Origin: Planctomycetota bacterium
GTDB taxonomy: Bacteria > Planctomycetota > Planctomycetia > Gemmatales > Gemmataceae
Assembly (NCBI GenBank): GCA_018970845.1
Contig: JAGWVO010000100.1
Span: forward strand, 1-10,492
Reading direction: 5' to 3'
DNA length: 10,492 nucleotides
The translations under genes were made by a program, and so were the position numbers. Of this stretch, positions 1 to 6,648 are shown piece by piece. The notes below the pieces were generated by a model. It saw nothing but the letters and a program-made list of their open reading frames with translations, did no database searches and was not told the origin of the DNA. Each line of letters begins with the position of its first letter. Within the stretch, counting starts at the first letter, position 1.

Positions 1-115
1 AAACCCAAGAGTGACCATCGGAATCGCCAAGGGTGGCAAAAACTTGGTACACCTGCTCATGAAAGCTCCGAAATGAAAGTGGGCGCGGAAAACAAGGGGT
101 GTGGAGTCCATCGCC

Positions 116-178
116 ATGCCTGACGAGAAACAGTTGGAACGCCTCAGCGAAGCTGATTGGCGAAACCAATTAGTGTAA
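116..178 (+). pseudogene. Possible 5' fragment of a broken gene (20 codons)
   Basis: An ATG at 116 opens a 20-codon frame (begins MPDEKQLERLSEADWRNQ) ending in TAA at 176-178. A GGAG at 103-106 lies 9 bases upstream, a usable Shine-Dalgarno spacing. The peptide is charged and looks coding. Its ERLSEADWRNQL part resembles the N-terminal stretch of methionine sulfoxide reductase MsrB proteins, which often read like LS..EW...L before the catalytic domain. Nothing MsrB-like follows in any frame after the stop, so if this is real it is a truncated remnant or a rearrangement junction. The resemblance is from memory and the stretch is short, so chance is a serious alternative. Confidence 0.2.
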
Positions 179-281
179 TATTATCGATCAACCTTTCATG
201 CGCCCACCAGGAACAGGAAACGGCAGGCCCGCAGGAAGTGGCCGCCGGCACGCATTCTGGAAGGCCCGGAGGAATGCCAGT

Positions 282-316
282 CTGGTTCGGCGGCGAATCG
301 CGGCCCAACGAACCAA
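282..316 (-). terminator. Terminator-like hairpin after the amine oxidase gene
   Basis: The minus-strand transcript can fold 30 bases past the amine oxidase stop. TTGGTTCG (316-309) pairs with CGAACCAG (289-282), 8 bp with one G-U. Inside, after a TTGG bulge, an inner stem GCCGCG-ATT-CGCCGC (304-290) forms with one C-C mismatch, so nearly all 35 bases are structured. No run of U follows, so it does not fit the classical intrinsic terminator. It may act as a 3' RNA end stabiliser or a weak terminator. Confidence 0.35.
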
Positions 317-346
317 CGCGCCATCATCGTTTCATTTCAACCAGAT

Positions 347-2320
347 TCAGCCGCCCCGATTGGAAACTCCCAGTTGGATCGTCGTTTCCGGGCCTATGGT
401 TTCCCCGGGTGATTCACAACAACCATGCCCGGCCTTCCTGGCGGGAGAAGGGGGGACATCATTGGCGGGGTTCAGGTTGAAGAAACCAGAGGGCTTGAGC
501 AAAAACCCGATGTAGGCCGTCGGCATGACCGGGTAATCCTCCGGGCGTGGCAGGTGGGTGTGGCCGAAGGTGTACCAGAAAACCACATCCGTGTTCTCGA
601 TCGGGCGGTCCTGCGCGGTCCACCGGATAAGCCCGTCGTCACCGGCACTTTGGTTCGGGTAATCGCCAGCGGCGAAATTCTCGTCCTCATGCCATGGAGT
701 CACCCAAACATGATGATCCACGAACCTCGCCCGCTTGCGCCACCAGGCGCCGGGAGAGGCGAACGGAAAGGCATTGTCACCCGGGAGGAATCGGTATCCC
801 ACGGGGTCTCCGACATGGTTCTTGACAGCCGGGTTGATGATCTTCCATGAGCGGCCGGTCTCGAGGCGCAGGTGGGACCTGGCCATGACCTCGCCCGTCA
901 GGCTGGTCGCCCGCGCGCGGAACGCGTTCTCGAACGGGTTGGAACCTGATGGCGGGTCGGCGACCACATCGACCTGCTGCACCGTGTTCGCCATGCCGTC
1001 GATGTCGAAATCGAGCCTGACATTGAAGAAATGCTGGTGGTTGGGGGCGTAGACATGCGGCGCGACCAGCACCCCATGGGGCGGCTTGGTCCCCGACGGA
1101 AGCGAACCCAGCGACAGGATGCCGGTCAACTTGACCTCGAGCTGGATGTTGCCATCCTGATACAAGTACCAGAAGAATCCGTATTCATAGTTCTCCACCG
1201 TCGAGACCGAGGAGATCACGAGGCGGCGCGAGCGGCGAACCTCGGGGCTGTCGGGCAGGCGCCTGTCGGTGTGCTTCCAAAGGATTCCGAAATCCTCCTC
1301 ATGCATGCAGATGGCGTTGGCGATTTTCAGCGGCTCCCCGCGGCTCGTGCACAGGTCGGCGTCGAAATAGTGGATATGGCCGAGGCAGTCGCAACCGAGC
1401 TGGAGGCTGTTGGCGCACATGCCCATGCCGTATTCGCCGACATCGAAGGCGTTCTTGCGCGCCTGGGTGGGGCCCGGGTCGCCATACGGCACGACCATCT
1501 CGGTGAGCGATGCCCGGTAAAGGATCGATCGGTCGCGGCCGCCGTCACGGTAACGGATATGGTGGAGCGTTAGCCCCTCCCGGGCGTTGAAACCGACGAC
1601 CAATGTCCAGTTTTGCCAGCTCACCTTCCGCCCTTCCACCGTGAAGCTGGGCCCCTGCGGTTGGGTGATGTCGATGGCCTTGATGTCGGAGCGCTGTTCC
1701 GGAACCCGGCTGGCGGCATAGTGGCACGAAGCCTCGGGAATGGGCCATGAACCATGTTCCTCGACCCGGATGACCTCCATCCTGTTGAGGTCGACCACGG
1801 GGCGAATGCCTTCCAGCGGGCGGGCGTACCCGTTGTCGGTGGCATCGCGGCGCAGGAAGCAGAGGGGACGGGCCAACCGCAAGGTCCGGTCCTCCTCCGA
1901 TCCATAGTTCCCTGCCGACCAGATGTCGACCATCACCAGCGCCGGGTCGACATCACCGGCATGGCGGCGCAAGGCCTCCCGGAACAGCGGACTCCTCAGC
2001 ACCGCCTGTTCGCATTCGATTTGCTCATCGACCGTCATGGTCGGCTGCACGCCGGTCAAGGACCGGAATGAGTGAAGGCGGTTATCGGTCAGGTGAATCA
2101 GGGCCTCATGGGCCGTGTTGGTGGCGTTGTCGAACAGCACGGCGAAAGCCCGCCTGGGAAGGGCCTTGGCTCCATCCCAATCATGGACATCGGCCTTGGG
2201 AGGTTCCTTGAGGCTCACGGATACGAAACGGGTGGTGGGGGTGACATTGCCAGCCTGCTTGAGCAAGGCCACGGCATGGCTGATCTCGCCCGCGGAAAGC
2301 GGTTCGAGGGGATGTTTCAC
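347..2320 (-). CDS. Copper amine oxidase (primary-amine oxidase, topaquinone-dependent)
   Basis: Oxidatively deaminates primary amines: RCH2NH2 + O2 + H2O gives aldehyde, NH3 and H2O2. From the GTG start at 2320 it is 657 residues. The active site is complete: catalytic-base Asp293 in AFDVGEYG; topaquinone precursor Tyr378 in the NYEY motif (codon at 1187-1189); copper ligands His428 and His430 in NHQHFF; and His589 in THLPRPEDYPVMP. Cysteines in LGCDCLG and ICMHEED match the pair that forms the disulfide in the Arthrobacter globiformis enzyme. These positions lie 3-5 residues from the equivalents in that enzyme (D298, Y382, H431/H433, H592). I chose GTG because family homology begins right there (KHPLEPLSAGEI) and a GGAG sits 7 bases upstream. 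An in-frame ATG at 2446 would add 42 unsupported residues. No signal peptide is seen, so a cytoplasmic location is likely. The C-terminus carries an unremarkable extension of about 30 residues past DVPP. Substrate cannot be read from sequence. Confidence 0.95.
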   Translation of the reverse strand: MKHPLEPLSAGEISHAVALLKQAGNVTPTTRFVSVSLKEPPKADVHDWDGAKALPRRAFAVLFDNATNTAHEALIHLTDNRLHSFRSLTGVQPTMTVDEQIECEQAVLRSPLFREALRRHAGDVDPALVMVDIWSAGNYGSEEDRTLRLARPLCFLRRDATDNGYARPLEGIRPVVDLNRMEVIRVEEHGSWPIPEASCHYAASRVPEQRSDIKAIDITQPQGPSFTVEGRKVSWQNWTLVVGFNAREGLTLHHIRYRDGGRDRSILYRASLTEMVVPYGDPGPTQARKNAFDVGEYGMGMCANSLQLGCDCLGHIHYFDADLCTSRGEPLKIANAICMHEEDFGILWKHTDRRLPDSPEVRRSRRLVISSVSTVENYEYGFFWYLYQDGNIQLEVKLTGILSLGSLPSGTKPPHGVLVAPHVYAPNHQHFFNVRLDFDIDGMANTVQQVDVVADPPSGSNPFENAFRARATSLTGEVMARSHLRLETGRSWKIINPAVKNHVGDPVGYRFLPGDNAFPFASPGAWWRKRARFVDHHVWVTPWHEDENFAAGDYPNQSAGDDGLIRWTAQDRPIENTDVVFWYTFGHTHLPRPEDYPVMPTAYIGFLLKPSGFFNLNPANDVPPSPARKAGHGCCESPGETIGPETTIQLGVSNRGG

Positions 2321-2327
2321 GGTGGTG

Positions 2328-2331
2328 CTCC
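2328..2331 (-). promoter_or_regulatory. Ribosome binding site that decides the amine oxidase start
   Basis: GGAG on the minus strand, 7 bases upstream of the GTG at 2318-2320. It supports the GTG over the in-frame ATG codons at 2446, 2431 and 2428. Confidence 0.5.
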
Positions 2332-2356
2332 GGGTCAGAGCGGGAGAGGTGAAATG

Positions 2357-2384
2357 AATGTAACCTCTGGGCCGGACCGGACAA
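2357..2384 (-). promoter_or_regulatory. Candidate promoter for the amine oxidase gene
   Basis: Minus-strand TTGTCC (2384-2379), a 16-base spacer and TACATT (2362-2357), each matching 4 of 6 of the sigma70 consensus boxes. It lies in the 181-base gap after the DUF1552 gene and would start transcription about 30 bases before the GTG at 2320. The match is weak and sigma factor consensus in this bacterial group is not well defined. Read-through from the upstream gene is the alternative. Confidence 0.22.
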
Positions 2385-2501
2385 GAAGAAACAGTGCCGA
2401 AATCGTCAGGAACAGACCGAACCGACATCATCCGGAAATCGGACAATCGCTTGGGGCGCCATCAGGCGTTCCGGGGGTCGCGAGCTTCCGGCGCGGCGCG
2501 G

Positions 2502-3836
2502 TCAGGCCACAACCTCGCCGAACTCGCCGCTGTTCTCGGCGAACTTGCGGACGGGGAAGTCAAGGCGCTGGAGCATGGTCACGAACAGGTCGCCAAGCGG
2601 CCTTTCCTCGCGGGCCTTGATGTACCGCCCATGCCGGAAGCCGAAATCCTTGCCCCCGGCCAGAATGATCGGATAGTTGCGGGCATGGTGCGTGCTGCTG
2701 GTTCCGCTGCCGAACAGGGCCAGCGTGCGGTCGAGGACGCGGGTCTCTCCCTCGCGGATGGCTGACAAACGGTTTAGGAAATAGGCGAATTGTTCCGCCA
2801 GGTAGCGATCGTATTCGCCCCAGCTTGAATCCTTCGACGGATTGGAATGGCTCAGCCCGTGGTGCCCGCCATGCTTGCCGGTGCCGATCTTGAGGATGCC
2901 GGGGAAGCGGTCGCAGATTCCATGGCCATCCTCCGACGAGATCTGATAGGTGGCGACGCGGGTCGTGTCGGTCTCGAAGGCCAGAACGATCAGGTCCATC
3001 ATGGTGCGGATGTACTCGGTCGGGCCCTTCTGCGACACCTCGAGGTTGATCCTTGATCGATCGACATTCGGCATCGCCTTGCCGAGCCATGTCTGCGCGC
3101 GCGCGAGGCGGCTCTCCACCTCGCTCAGGGATGAGAGGAATTCATCGAGGCGCTGCTGGTCGGGCCGGCCAAGCTGGCCACGCAACGACCGGGCGTCCTC
3201 CAGCAGGAAGTCCACCCTCTTGCGTCCCGACGCCAGGGCGCGTTCGCGGGCCACGCGGTCGCCATCGGCGGGCTTTTCAAAAAGACGCTCGAAGATGCTC
3301 CGCGGGTTCGACTCGGCCGGGATCGCCCGGCCTTGCTGGTCGAAGGAGATCGTTGTCGCCCGGCTTTTCATGCCGGTGCCGCCATTGCTGGACAACACCA
3401 GCGAGGGAATGCGGGTGTGCTGGCCATAGTCGCGGGCGATGAACTGGTCGATGGAAATGGAATTGTTCAGGTTCTGGCGGATGTCGGCTCCGCTGAGCCA
3501 AACATCGCCCGTGTTGTGGCCGACAAGCTGGCGGCTGCTCGGATGCGAAAGCTGCCCGAAAATCGTCAGGTCGCCGCGGTGTCCGGACAGTGTTTCAAGG
3601 GATTTCGTGAACTTGTAGTCGGCCCCATCGGTTCGGGGGAACCAATTCCAGTCGCTAGTGGGGTCGGTGGGCTTCGTCAGCGAGACGCCGTTGCCGAAAA
3701 AGAACGCGCAGAACCGCTTAGGCTTGGGGGAGGCCGGTGCCGCGGGAGCCATGGCCTCAAGCCAGGGAAGGGCAAGGGCCATGCCGCCGCCGCGGAGGAT
3801 GGTTCGCCGGTTGAGGTGCCAGGAGGGTTGGGGCAT
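2502..3836 (-). CDS. DUF1552 protein, Tat-exported
   Basis: A full-length DUF1552 family member (444 residues) of unknown biochemical function, usually encoded beside DUF1592 cytochrome-like proteins in Planctomycetota and Verrucomicrobiota. The N-terminus is a twin-arginine signal: R10-R11 in LNRRTILRGGG, a hydrophobic stretch ending PWLEAM, then an Ala/Pro-rich region, so the protein is exported folded. The domain fills the rest (about 40-440). Visible motifs are AFFFGNGVSL (about 44-53), SNPRSIFERLF (about 176-186), a charged helical stretch (about 195-250), a histidine cluster KHGGHHGLSH (321-330), STHHARNYPIILAGG (381-395) and RHGRYIK (401-407). The start has a strong GAGAGGA (3850-3844) at 7-base spacing. 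It lies 46 bases after the DUF1592 gene with no room for much regulation, so the two are probably cotranscribed. The histidines suggest metal binding, but this is inference. Confidence 0.94.
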   Translation of the reverse strand: MPQPSWHLNRRTILRGGGMALALPWLEAMAPAAPASPKPKRFCAFFFGNGVSLTKPTDPTSDWNWFPRTDGADYKFTKSLETLSGHRGDLTIFGQLSHPSSRQLVGHNTGDVWLSGADIRQNLNNSISIDQFIARDYGQHTRIPSLVLSSNGGTGMKSRATTISFDQQGRAIPAESNPRSIFERLFEKPADGDRVARERALASGRKRVDFLLEDARSLRGQLGRPDQQRLDEFLSSLSEVESRLARAQTWLGKAMPNVDRSRINLEVSQKGPTEYIRTMMDLIVLAFETDTTRVATYQISSEDGHGICDRFPGILKIGTGKHGGHHGLSHSNPSKDSSWGEYDRYLAEQFAYFLNRLSAIREGETRVLDRTLALFGSGTSSTHHARNYPIILAGGKDFGFRHGRYIKAREERPLGDLFVTMLQRLDFPVRKFAENSGEFGEVVA

Positions 3837-3843
3837 GGTCGGA

Positions 3844-3850
3844 TCCTCTC
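3844..3850 (-). promoter_or_regulatory. Strong ribosome binding site of the complete DUF1552 gene
   Basis: GAGAGGA on the minus strand, 7 bases before the ATG at 3834-3836. It is the best Shine-Dalgarno match in the window and lies inside the 46-base gap after the preceding gene. Confidence 0.6.
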
Positions 3851-3882
3851 ATGGTTTGGCGCGGATCGCTGACAAGAATATA

Positions 3883-6360
3883 TCACTTTTTCTGGAACGC
3901 CTCGCTCATCACCACCAGTTCCACAAGCGACATCAGGCCATCCTTGCGTTTTTTCAATTCGGGAACCAGCGCGTCCATGGCTTCCATGTCGGTCAGTGTC
4001 AAAGACCTTCCCAGGGCGTAGGCCGCCACCTTGCGCAGCACCGCCCGGCGCAGGTCGTCGCCGCGAGTGCGAAGCAGTTCCTTCTTCAGCTCCGCCATCC
4101 CGTTGACGGACACCCCGGTGGGAAGCTCGGCAACCCAATCGATCGACTGAGGTGACTTTGGCTTCCGGACATTCCCGATGGCGTCGTACTCCTCGAAGGC
4201 GATTCCCCAAGGGTCGATCTTAGCGTGGCATCCCGAGCAGGAGGCGTTCGAACGGTGCAAGGCCAGGGCCTGCTTGATCGTGAGTCCCTTGAGCTTCGGG
4301 TCGTTGGCGCGGTCCAGTTCCGGAACGGCGGGGGGAGGAGGCGGAGGCGGATCATCCAGCAGGTTCTTGAGGAGCCACATTCCACGCTTGATGGGATGCC
4401 CGTCGAGGCCGTCGGAGTTTCCGGTGAGCACGCTGGCTTGGGTCAGCAGGCCGCCGCGCTTGTAGGAGGCGTCGAGCTTGACAAGGCGGAATTCAGGCCC
4501 TGTCACTTCGGGAATGCCGTAGTGCCTGGCGAGCGCCTCGTTCACAAGGGTGAAATCGGCATCCAAAAAGTGCAGGATGGCAAGGTCCTGCCTGAGGAGG
4601 TGGGCGAAGAAGTAAGCCGTTTCCTGCCTCATGGCTGTCGCCAGGGCATCATTGAACCCGGGATACTTTCCCTTGTTCACATTCACCCGCTGAAGCCGGT
4701 CGAGTTCGAGCCATTGTTCGGTGAACTGCTCGATGAACTGCCAGGCCTTGGGATCCTTGAGCATCCTTCGGACTTGTCCGGACAGCACCCCGGGTTCGCG
4801 AAGCTTTCCGCCCTCGGCCAGTTGAAGGAGGGCGTCATCCGGCATCGTGCTCCAAAGGAAATAGGAAAGCCTGGATGCCAGTTCGTGGTTGGTGAGCCTC
4901 TCCTTGGAGGCGTTTTCCGCGCGCACCGCGGGAAGGGCGAGAAAACGCGATGAGGTCAGCACAAGGCTCAGGGCCTCGCGGATGCCGGCCTCCGGCGCGT
5001 CGCTTTCACCCCGGTTTTTCAACCAGAACGAAACCAGTCGGTCGAGTTCAGCCTTGTCGACCGGCCCCCGGTAGGCGCGGGTGGCAAATCTCCTGATGAC
5101 CTCCCTGGCGTATTCCTCCTTGGCTAGCCCGGCAATGTTGGGGAACAGGATGCCGGCATGCGAGGCCGGCGGCCATTGTTCCAGGTAGGGGCTTTCCAGT
5201 TCCATCCACTCGATCTTGAGCCTGGGCGGATTCGGGTCCTGAGCGGCCTGGGTGGCCGGATTCCACGCATACAGGATGCTGCAATTCTCGTTTCGGAAAG
5301 GACCCGGATTGGGCAGGGGGAAGTTTTCCAGCCGGGCCCGGAATTCATAGGTGCGGGATTCCAGATGATTGACGATGATCGGCTCGGCGATGGCGCGGAT
5401 TTCAATGCCATGAAGGTTGGTGCAGCCGATTCCCACGGCCAACTGCGGCGGCGCCGCGCTTTCCTTTCCGGATTCGCCGAGGAACTTGGAGGCGCGCACG
5501 CGGACCAGCATCTCCCCGCGCCGGAAGGGGTGGTGAAGGCGGAAACCGTACCGGAAGTCGGGTCGCTTCAGCGCCGCTTCCCCAAATGACTGCGGAGCCG
5601 ACGGCAACAAAACTCCAACCGGCTGCTGGGTCAGAACGGTCTTCCCGAATTGGCAATCATCACCAATGGAGAATGTCTTTCCTTTTCCGCGGTAGTCGTA
5701 GCTTTCACCCGGGCGGCTTTCCGGCTTGGGCAGCACGACGGGAGCCTTGCGCGCCTCAAGACGGTAGCGGTGAACCTCCGGCGCCGGCCCGGAAACAATC
5801 GCCTCGGAAAGCGCCTCATCGGCGATCTGGAGGTACATCTCGTATTGAAGCGGCGACATGCGGAGCGCGTCGCCGTCGTTTCGGAAGCCCTCCTTCGACC
5901 GTCCATCCTCAGGCAAACGCTTGCCGAACTCGATGCCCAGGCCGAGGAGATCCTGCATCGTCCGTTCATATTCACGACGGGTCAGCCTGCGAAAGTGCGT
6001 CGCCTGGTTTTTGGTAAGGGCCGCGCGCCTCATCTCCTGGACGATCCAGCCGGCAATGAGATCGCGGTCCGCCTTGGCCAGTTGCGGCTCATCCTTGGGC
6101 GGCATGTCACCGAAATTGAGGCGGTTGAGAACCTCCTGCCAATGGTCGCCATCCTTGCCCCGAACAAGATCCGCGTCCAGCTTGTCGATCTTCAAGTCGC
6201 CCTTGGGCTTTCCAATCATCGAATCATGGCACTTGCCGCAGTGCTGCTTCAGAAGCGGGGCCACCTTGGAAAACGGTATCGGTTCGGAGGCAATGAGGAT
6301 CGGGGCGAGCGCGAGCAGGCAGGCCACCATCGCGACGACCTTGAAACACGCGCTGCGCAT
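3883..6360 (-). CDS. DUF1592-family cytochrome-like exported protein with a beta-rich insert
   Basis: An 825-residue protein of the planctomycete DUF1592 family; its role is unknown, presumably redox or envelope related. Order: signal peptide (about 1-25, MRSACFKVV then a hydrophobic core); N-terminal heme c motif CGKCH (C41, C44, H45) with GDMPP Met86 as possible axial ligand; DUF1587 (about 123-185, RRLTRREYERTMQDLL); a beta-rich region (about 195-400) without a family I can name, possibly a carbohydrate-binding-type sandwich; DUF1595 (about 415-475, RRFATRAYRGPV); DUF1592 (about 490-615, LASRLSYFLWSTMPDD); DUF1588 (about 625-725) with seven consecutive prolines (671-677) and a second heme motif CSGCH (C708, C711, H712) followed by AKIDPWGIAFEEYDAIG; and DUF1585 (about 745-820). 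I place the start at the ATG at 6360, not the in-frame ATG at 6435. GGAG lies 6 bases upstream and a normal signal peptide begins there. It is followed 46 bases later by its DUF1552 partner. Confidence 0.94.
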   Translation of the reverse strand: MRSACFKVVAMVACLLALAPILIASEPIPFSKVAPLLKQHCGKCHDSMIGKPKGDLKIDKLDADLVRGKDGDHWQEVLNRLNFGDMPPKDEPQLAKADRDLIAGWIVQEMRRAALTKNQATHFRRLTRREYERTMQDLLGLGIEFGKRLPEDGRSKEGFRNDGDALRMSPLQYEMYLQIADEALSEAIVSGPAPEVHRYRLEARKAPVVLPKPESRPGESYDYRGKGKTFSIGDDCQFGKTVLTQQPVGVLLPSAPQSFGEAALKRPDFRYGFRLHHPFRRGEMLVRVRASKFLGESGKESAAPPQLAVGIGCTNLHGIEIRAIAEPIIVNHLESRTYEFRARLENFPLPNPGPFRNENCSILYAWNPATQAAQDPNPPRLKIEWMELESPYLEQWPPASHAGILFPNIAGLAKEEYAREVIRRFATRAYRGPVDKAELDRLVSFWLKNRGESDAPEAGIREALSLVLTSSRFLALPAVRAENASKERLTNHELASRLSYFLWSTMPDDALLQLAEGGKLREPGVLSGQVRRMLKDPKAWQFIEQFTEQWLELDRLQRVNVNKGKYPGFNDALATAMRQETAYFFAHLLRQDLAILHFLDADFTLVNEALARHYGIPEVTGPEFRLVKLDASYKRGGLLTQASVLTGNSDGLDGHPIKRGMWLLKNLLDDPPPPPPPAVPELDRANDPKLKGLTIKQALALHRSNASCSGCHAKIDPWGIAFEEYDAIGNVRKPKSPQSIDWVAELPTGVSVNGMAELKKELLRTRGDDLRRAVLRKVAAYALGRSLTLTDMEAMDALVPELKKRKDGLMSLVELVVMSEAFQKK

Positions 6361-6366
6361 GGCCAA

Positions 6367-6370
6367 CTCC
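6367..6370 (-). promoter_or_regulatory. Ribosome binding site that decides the start at 6360
   Basis: GGAG on the minus strand, 6 bases upstream of the ATG at 6358-6360. The upstream in-frame ATG at 6435 would place 25 extra residues, including two tryptophans, before the signal peptide. Confidence 0.55.
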
Positions 6371-6450
6371 AAGGTCCGGAATCCACCCGCACCTATCCAT
6401 GGCATGCGGGACCAAACTGGCGGGAAGATCAACAAATTAACATCAGTCTC

Positions 6451-6479
6451 ATTTCAACTTGCCCACCGGCGCCTGTAAA
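6451..6479 (-). promoter_or_regulatory. Candidate promoter for the second DUF1592/DUF1552 unit
   Basis: Minus-strand TTTACA (6479-6474; 5 of 6 matches to TTGACA), a 17-base spacer, then TGAAAT (6456-6451; 4 of 6 to TATAAT). Transcription would begin near 6444, giving a leader of about 84 bases to the ATG at 6360. It is the best-spaced sigma70-like pair I found in the gap. No operator-like repeat is obvious beside it. Confidence 0.35.
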
Positions 6480-6648
6480 GCTGATCGTCAAACCAAACCA
6501 GTCCCTTGACAGCAATGACTGAACTTCAATCGCCCAGGAAATAATTGCGCGCTTGTGGCAGTCGAGACAGGATGATGGTGCCGAAGCCATTGGTACCACC
6601 GGCCGTCGAACCAATCGTTCAAGGCGCCCAATGAAACCAAACCCGTGA

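Larger units (their letters stand above)
1..346. other. Left-margin region without a convincing gene
   Basis: No reading frame here resembles a protein I can name with confidence. On the plus strand a frame open from the window edge stops at 74-76; its last residues read GGKNLVHLLMKAPK, which could be the tail of a gene outside the window, but this is unproven. It is followed by a GGAG (103-106) and the 20-codon frame at 116-178. An AT-rich palindromic patch lies at about 154-190: a 7-bp stem (154-160 with 166-172, loop CGAAA), then TAATATTA (176-183) and ATCGAT (183-188). The segment 282-316 is a hairpin placed just downstream of the amine oxidase. A 39-codon minus-strand frame (117 to 1) also stays open to the edge but has no clear ribosome binding site. 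The rest looks like ordinary intergenic or decayed sequence. Confidence 0.5.
6361..6648. other. Intergenic gap between the two DUF1592-family genes
   Basis: These 288 bases carry no convincing gene. They contain a candidate promoter (6451-6479) and an imperfect hairpin at 6576-6598 (TGGTACC with GGCACCA in the minus-strand RNA, one A-C mismatch, no U-run). A 30-codon minus-strand frame at 6526-6618 reads like a protein C-terminus but has no start codon. Copies of AACCAA or AAACCAAAC recur at about 6490-6499, 6609-6614 and 6634-6642. The break is far longer than the 31- and 46-base spacings inside each module, so the two modules are likely separate transcription units. Confidence 0.5.

Noticed and set aside
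175..183. TAATATTAC on the minus strand, identical to the nick-site nonanucleotide of geminivirus-type rolling-circle origins, beside a small hairpin
   Set aside because: The nonamer is not in the hairpin loop, no Rep gene or iterated binding repeats are nearby, and one chance match in 10 kb on both strands is not surprising.
196..327. A 43-codon minus-strand frame beginning 19 bases after the amine oxidase stop
   Set aside because: No ribosome binding site, overlaps the terminator-like hairpin, and the sequence shows no recognisable motif beyond a short hydrophobic tail.
157..515. Two plus-strand frames of about 105 codons at the left margin
   Set aside because: Both run deep into the antisense of the amine oxidase C-terminus, lack family features, and are rich in Arg/Pro/Gly as expected from GC-rich shadow frames.
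6576..6598. Inverted repeat downstream of the LamG-containing gene as a terminator
   Set aside because: In the transcribed strand the stem has an A-C mismatch, the loop is 9 bases, and no U-run follows; too weak to call.
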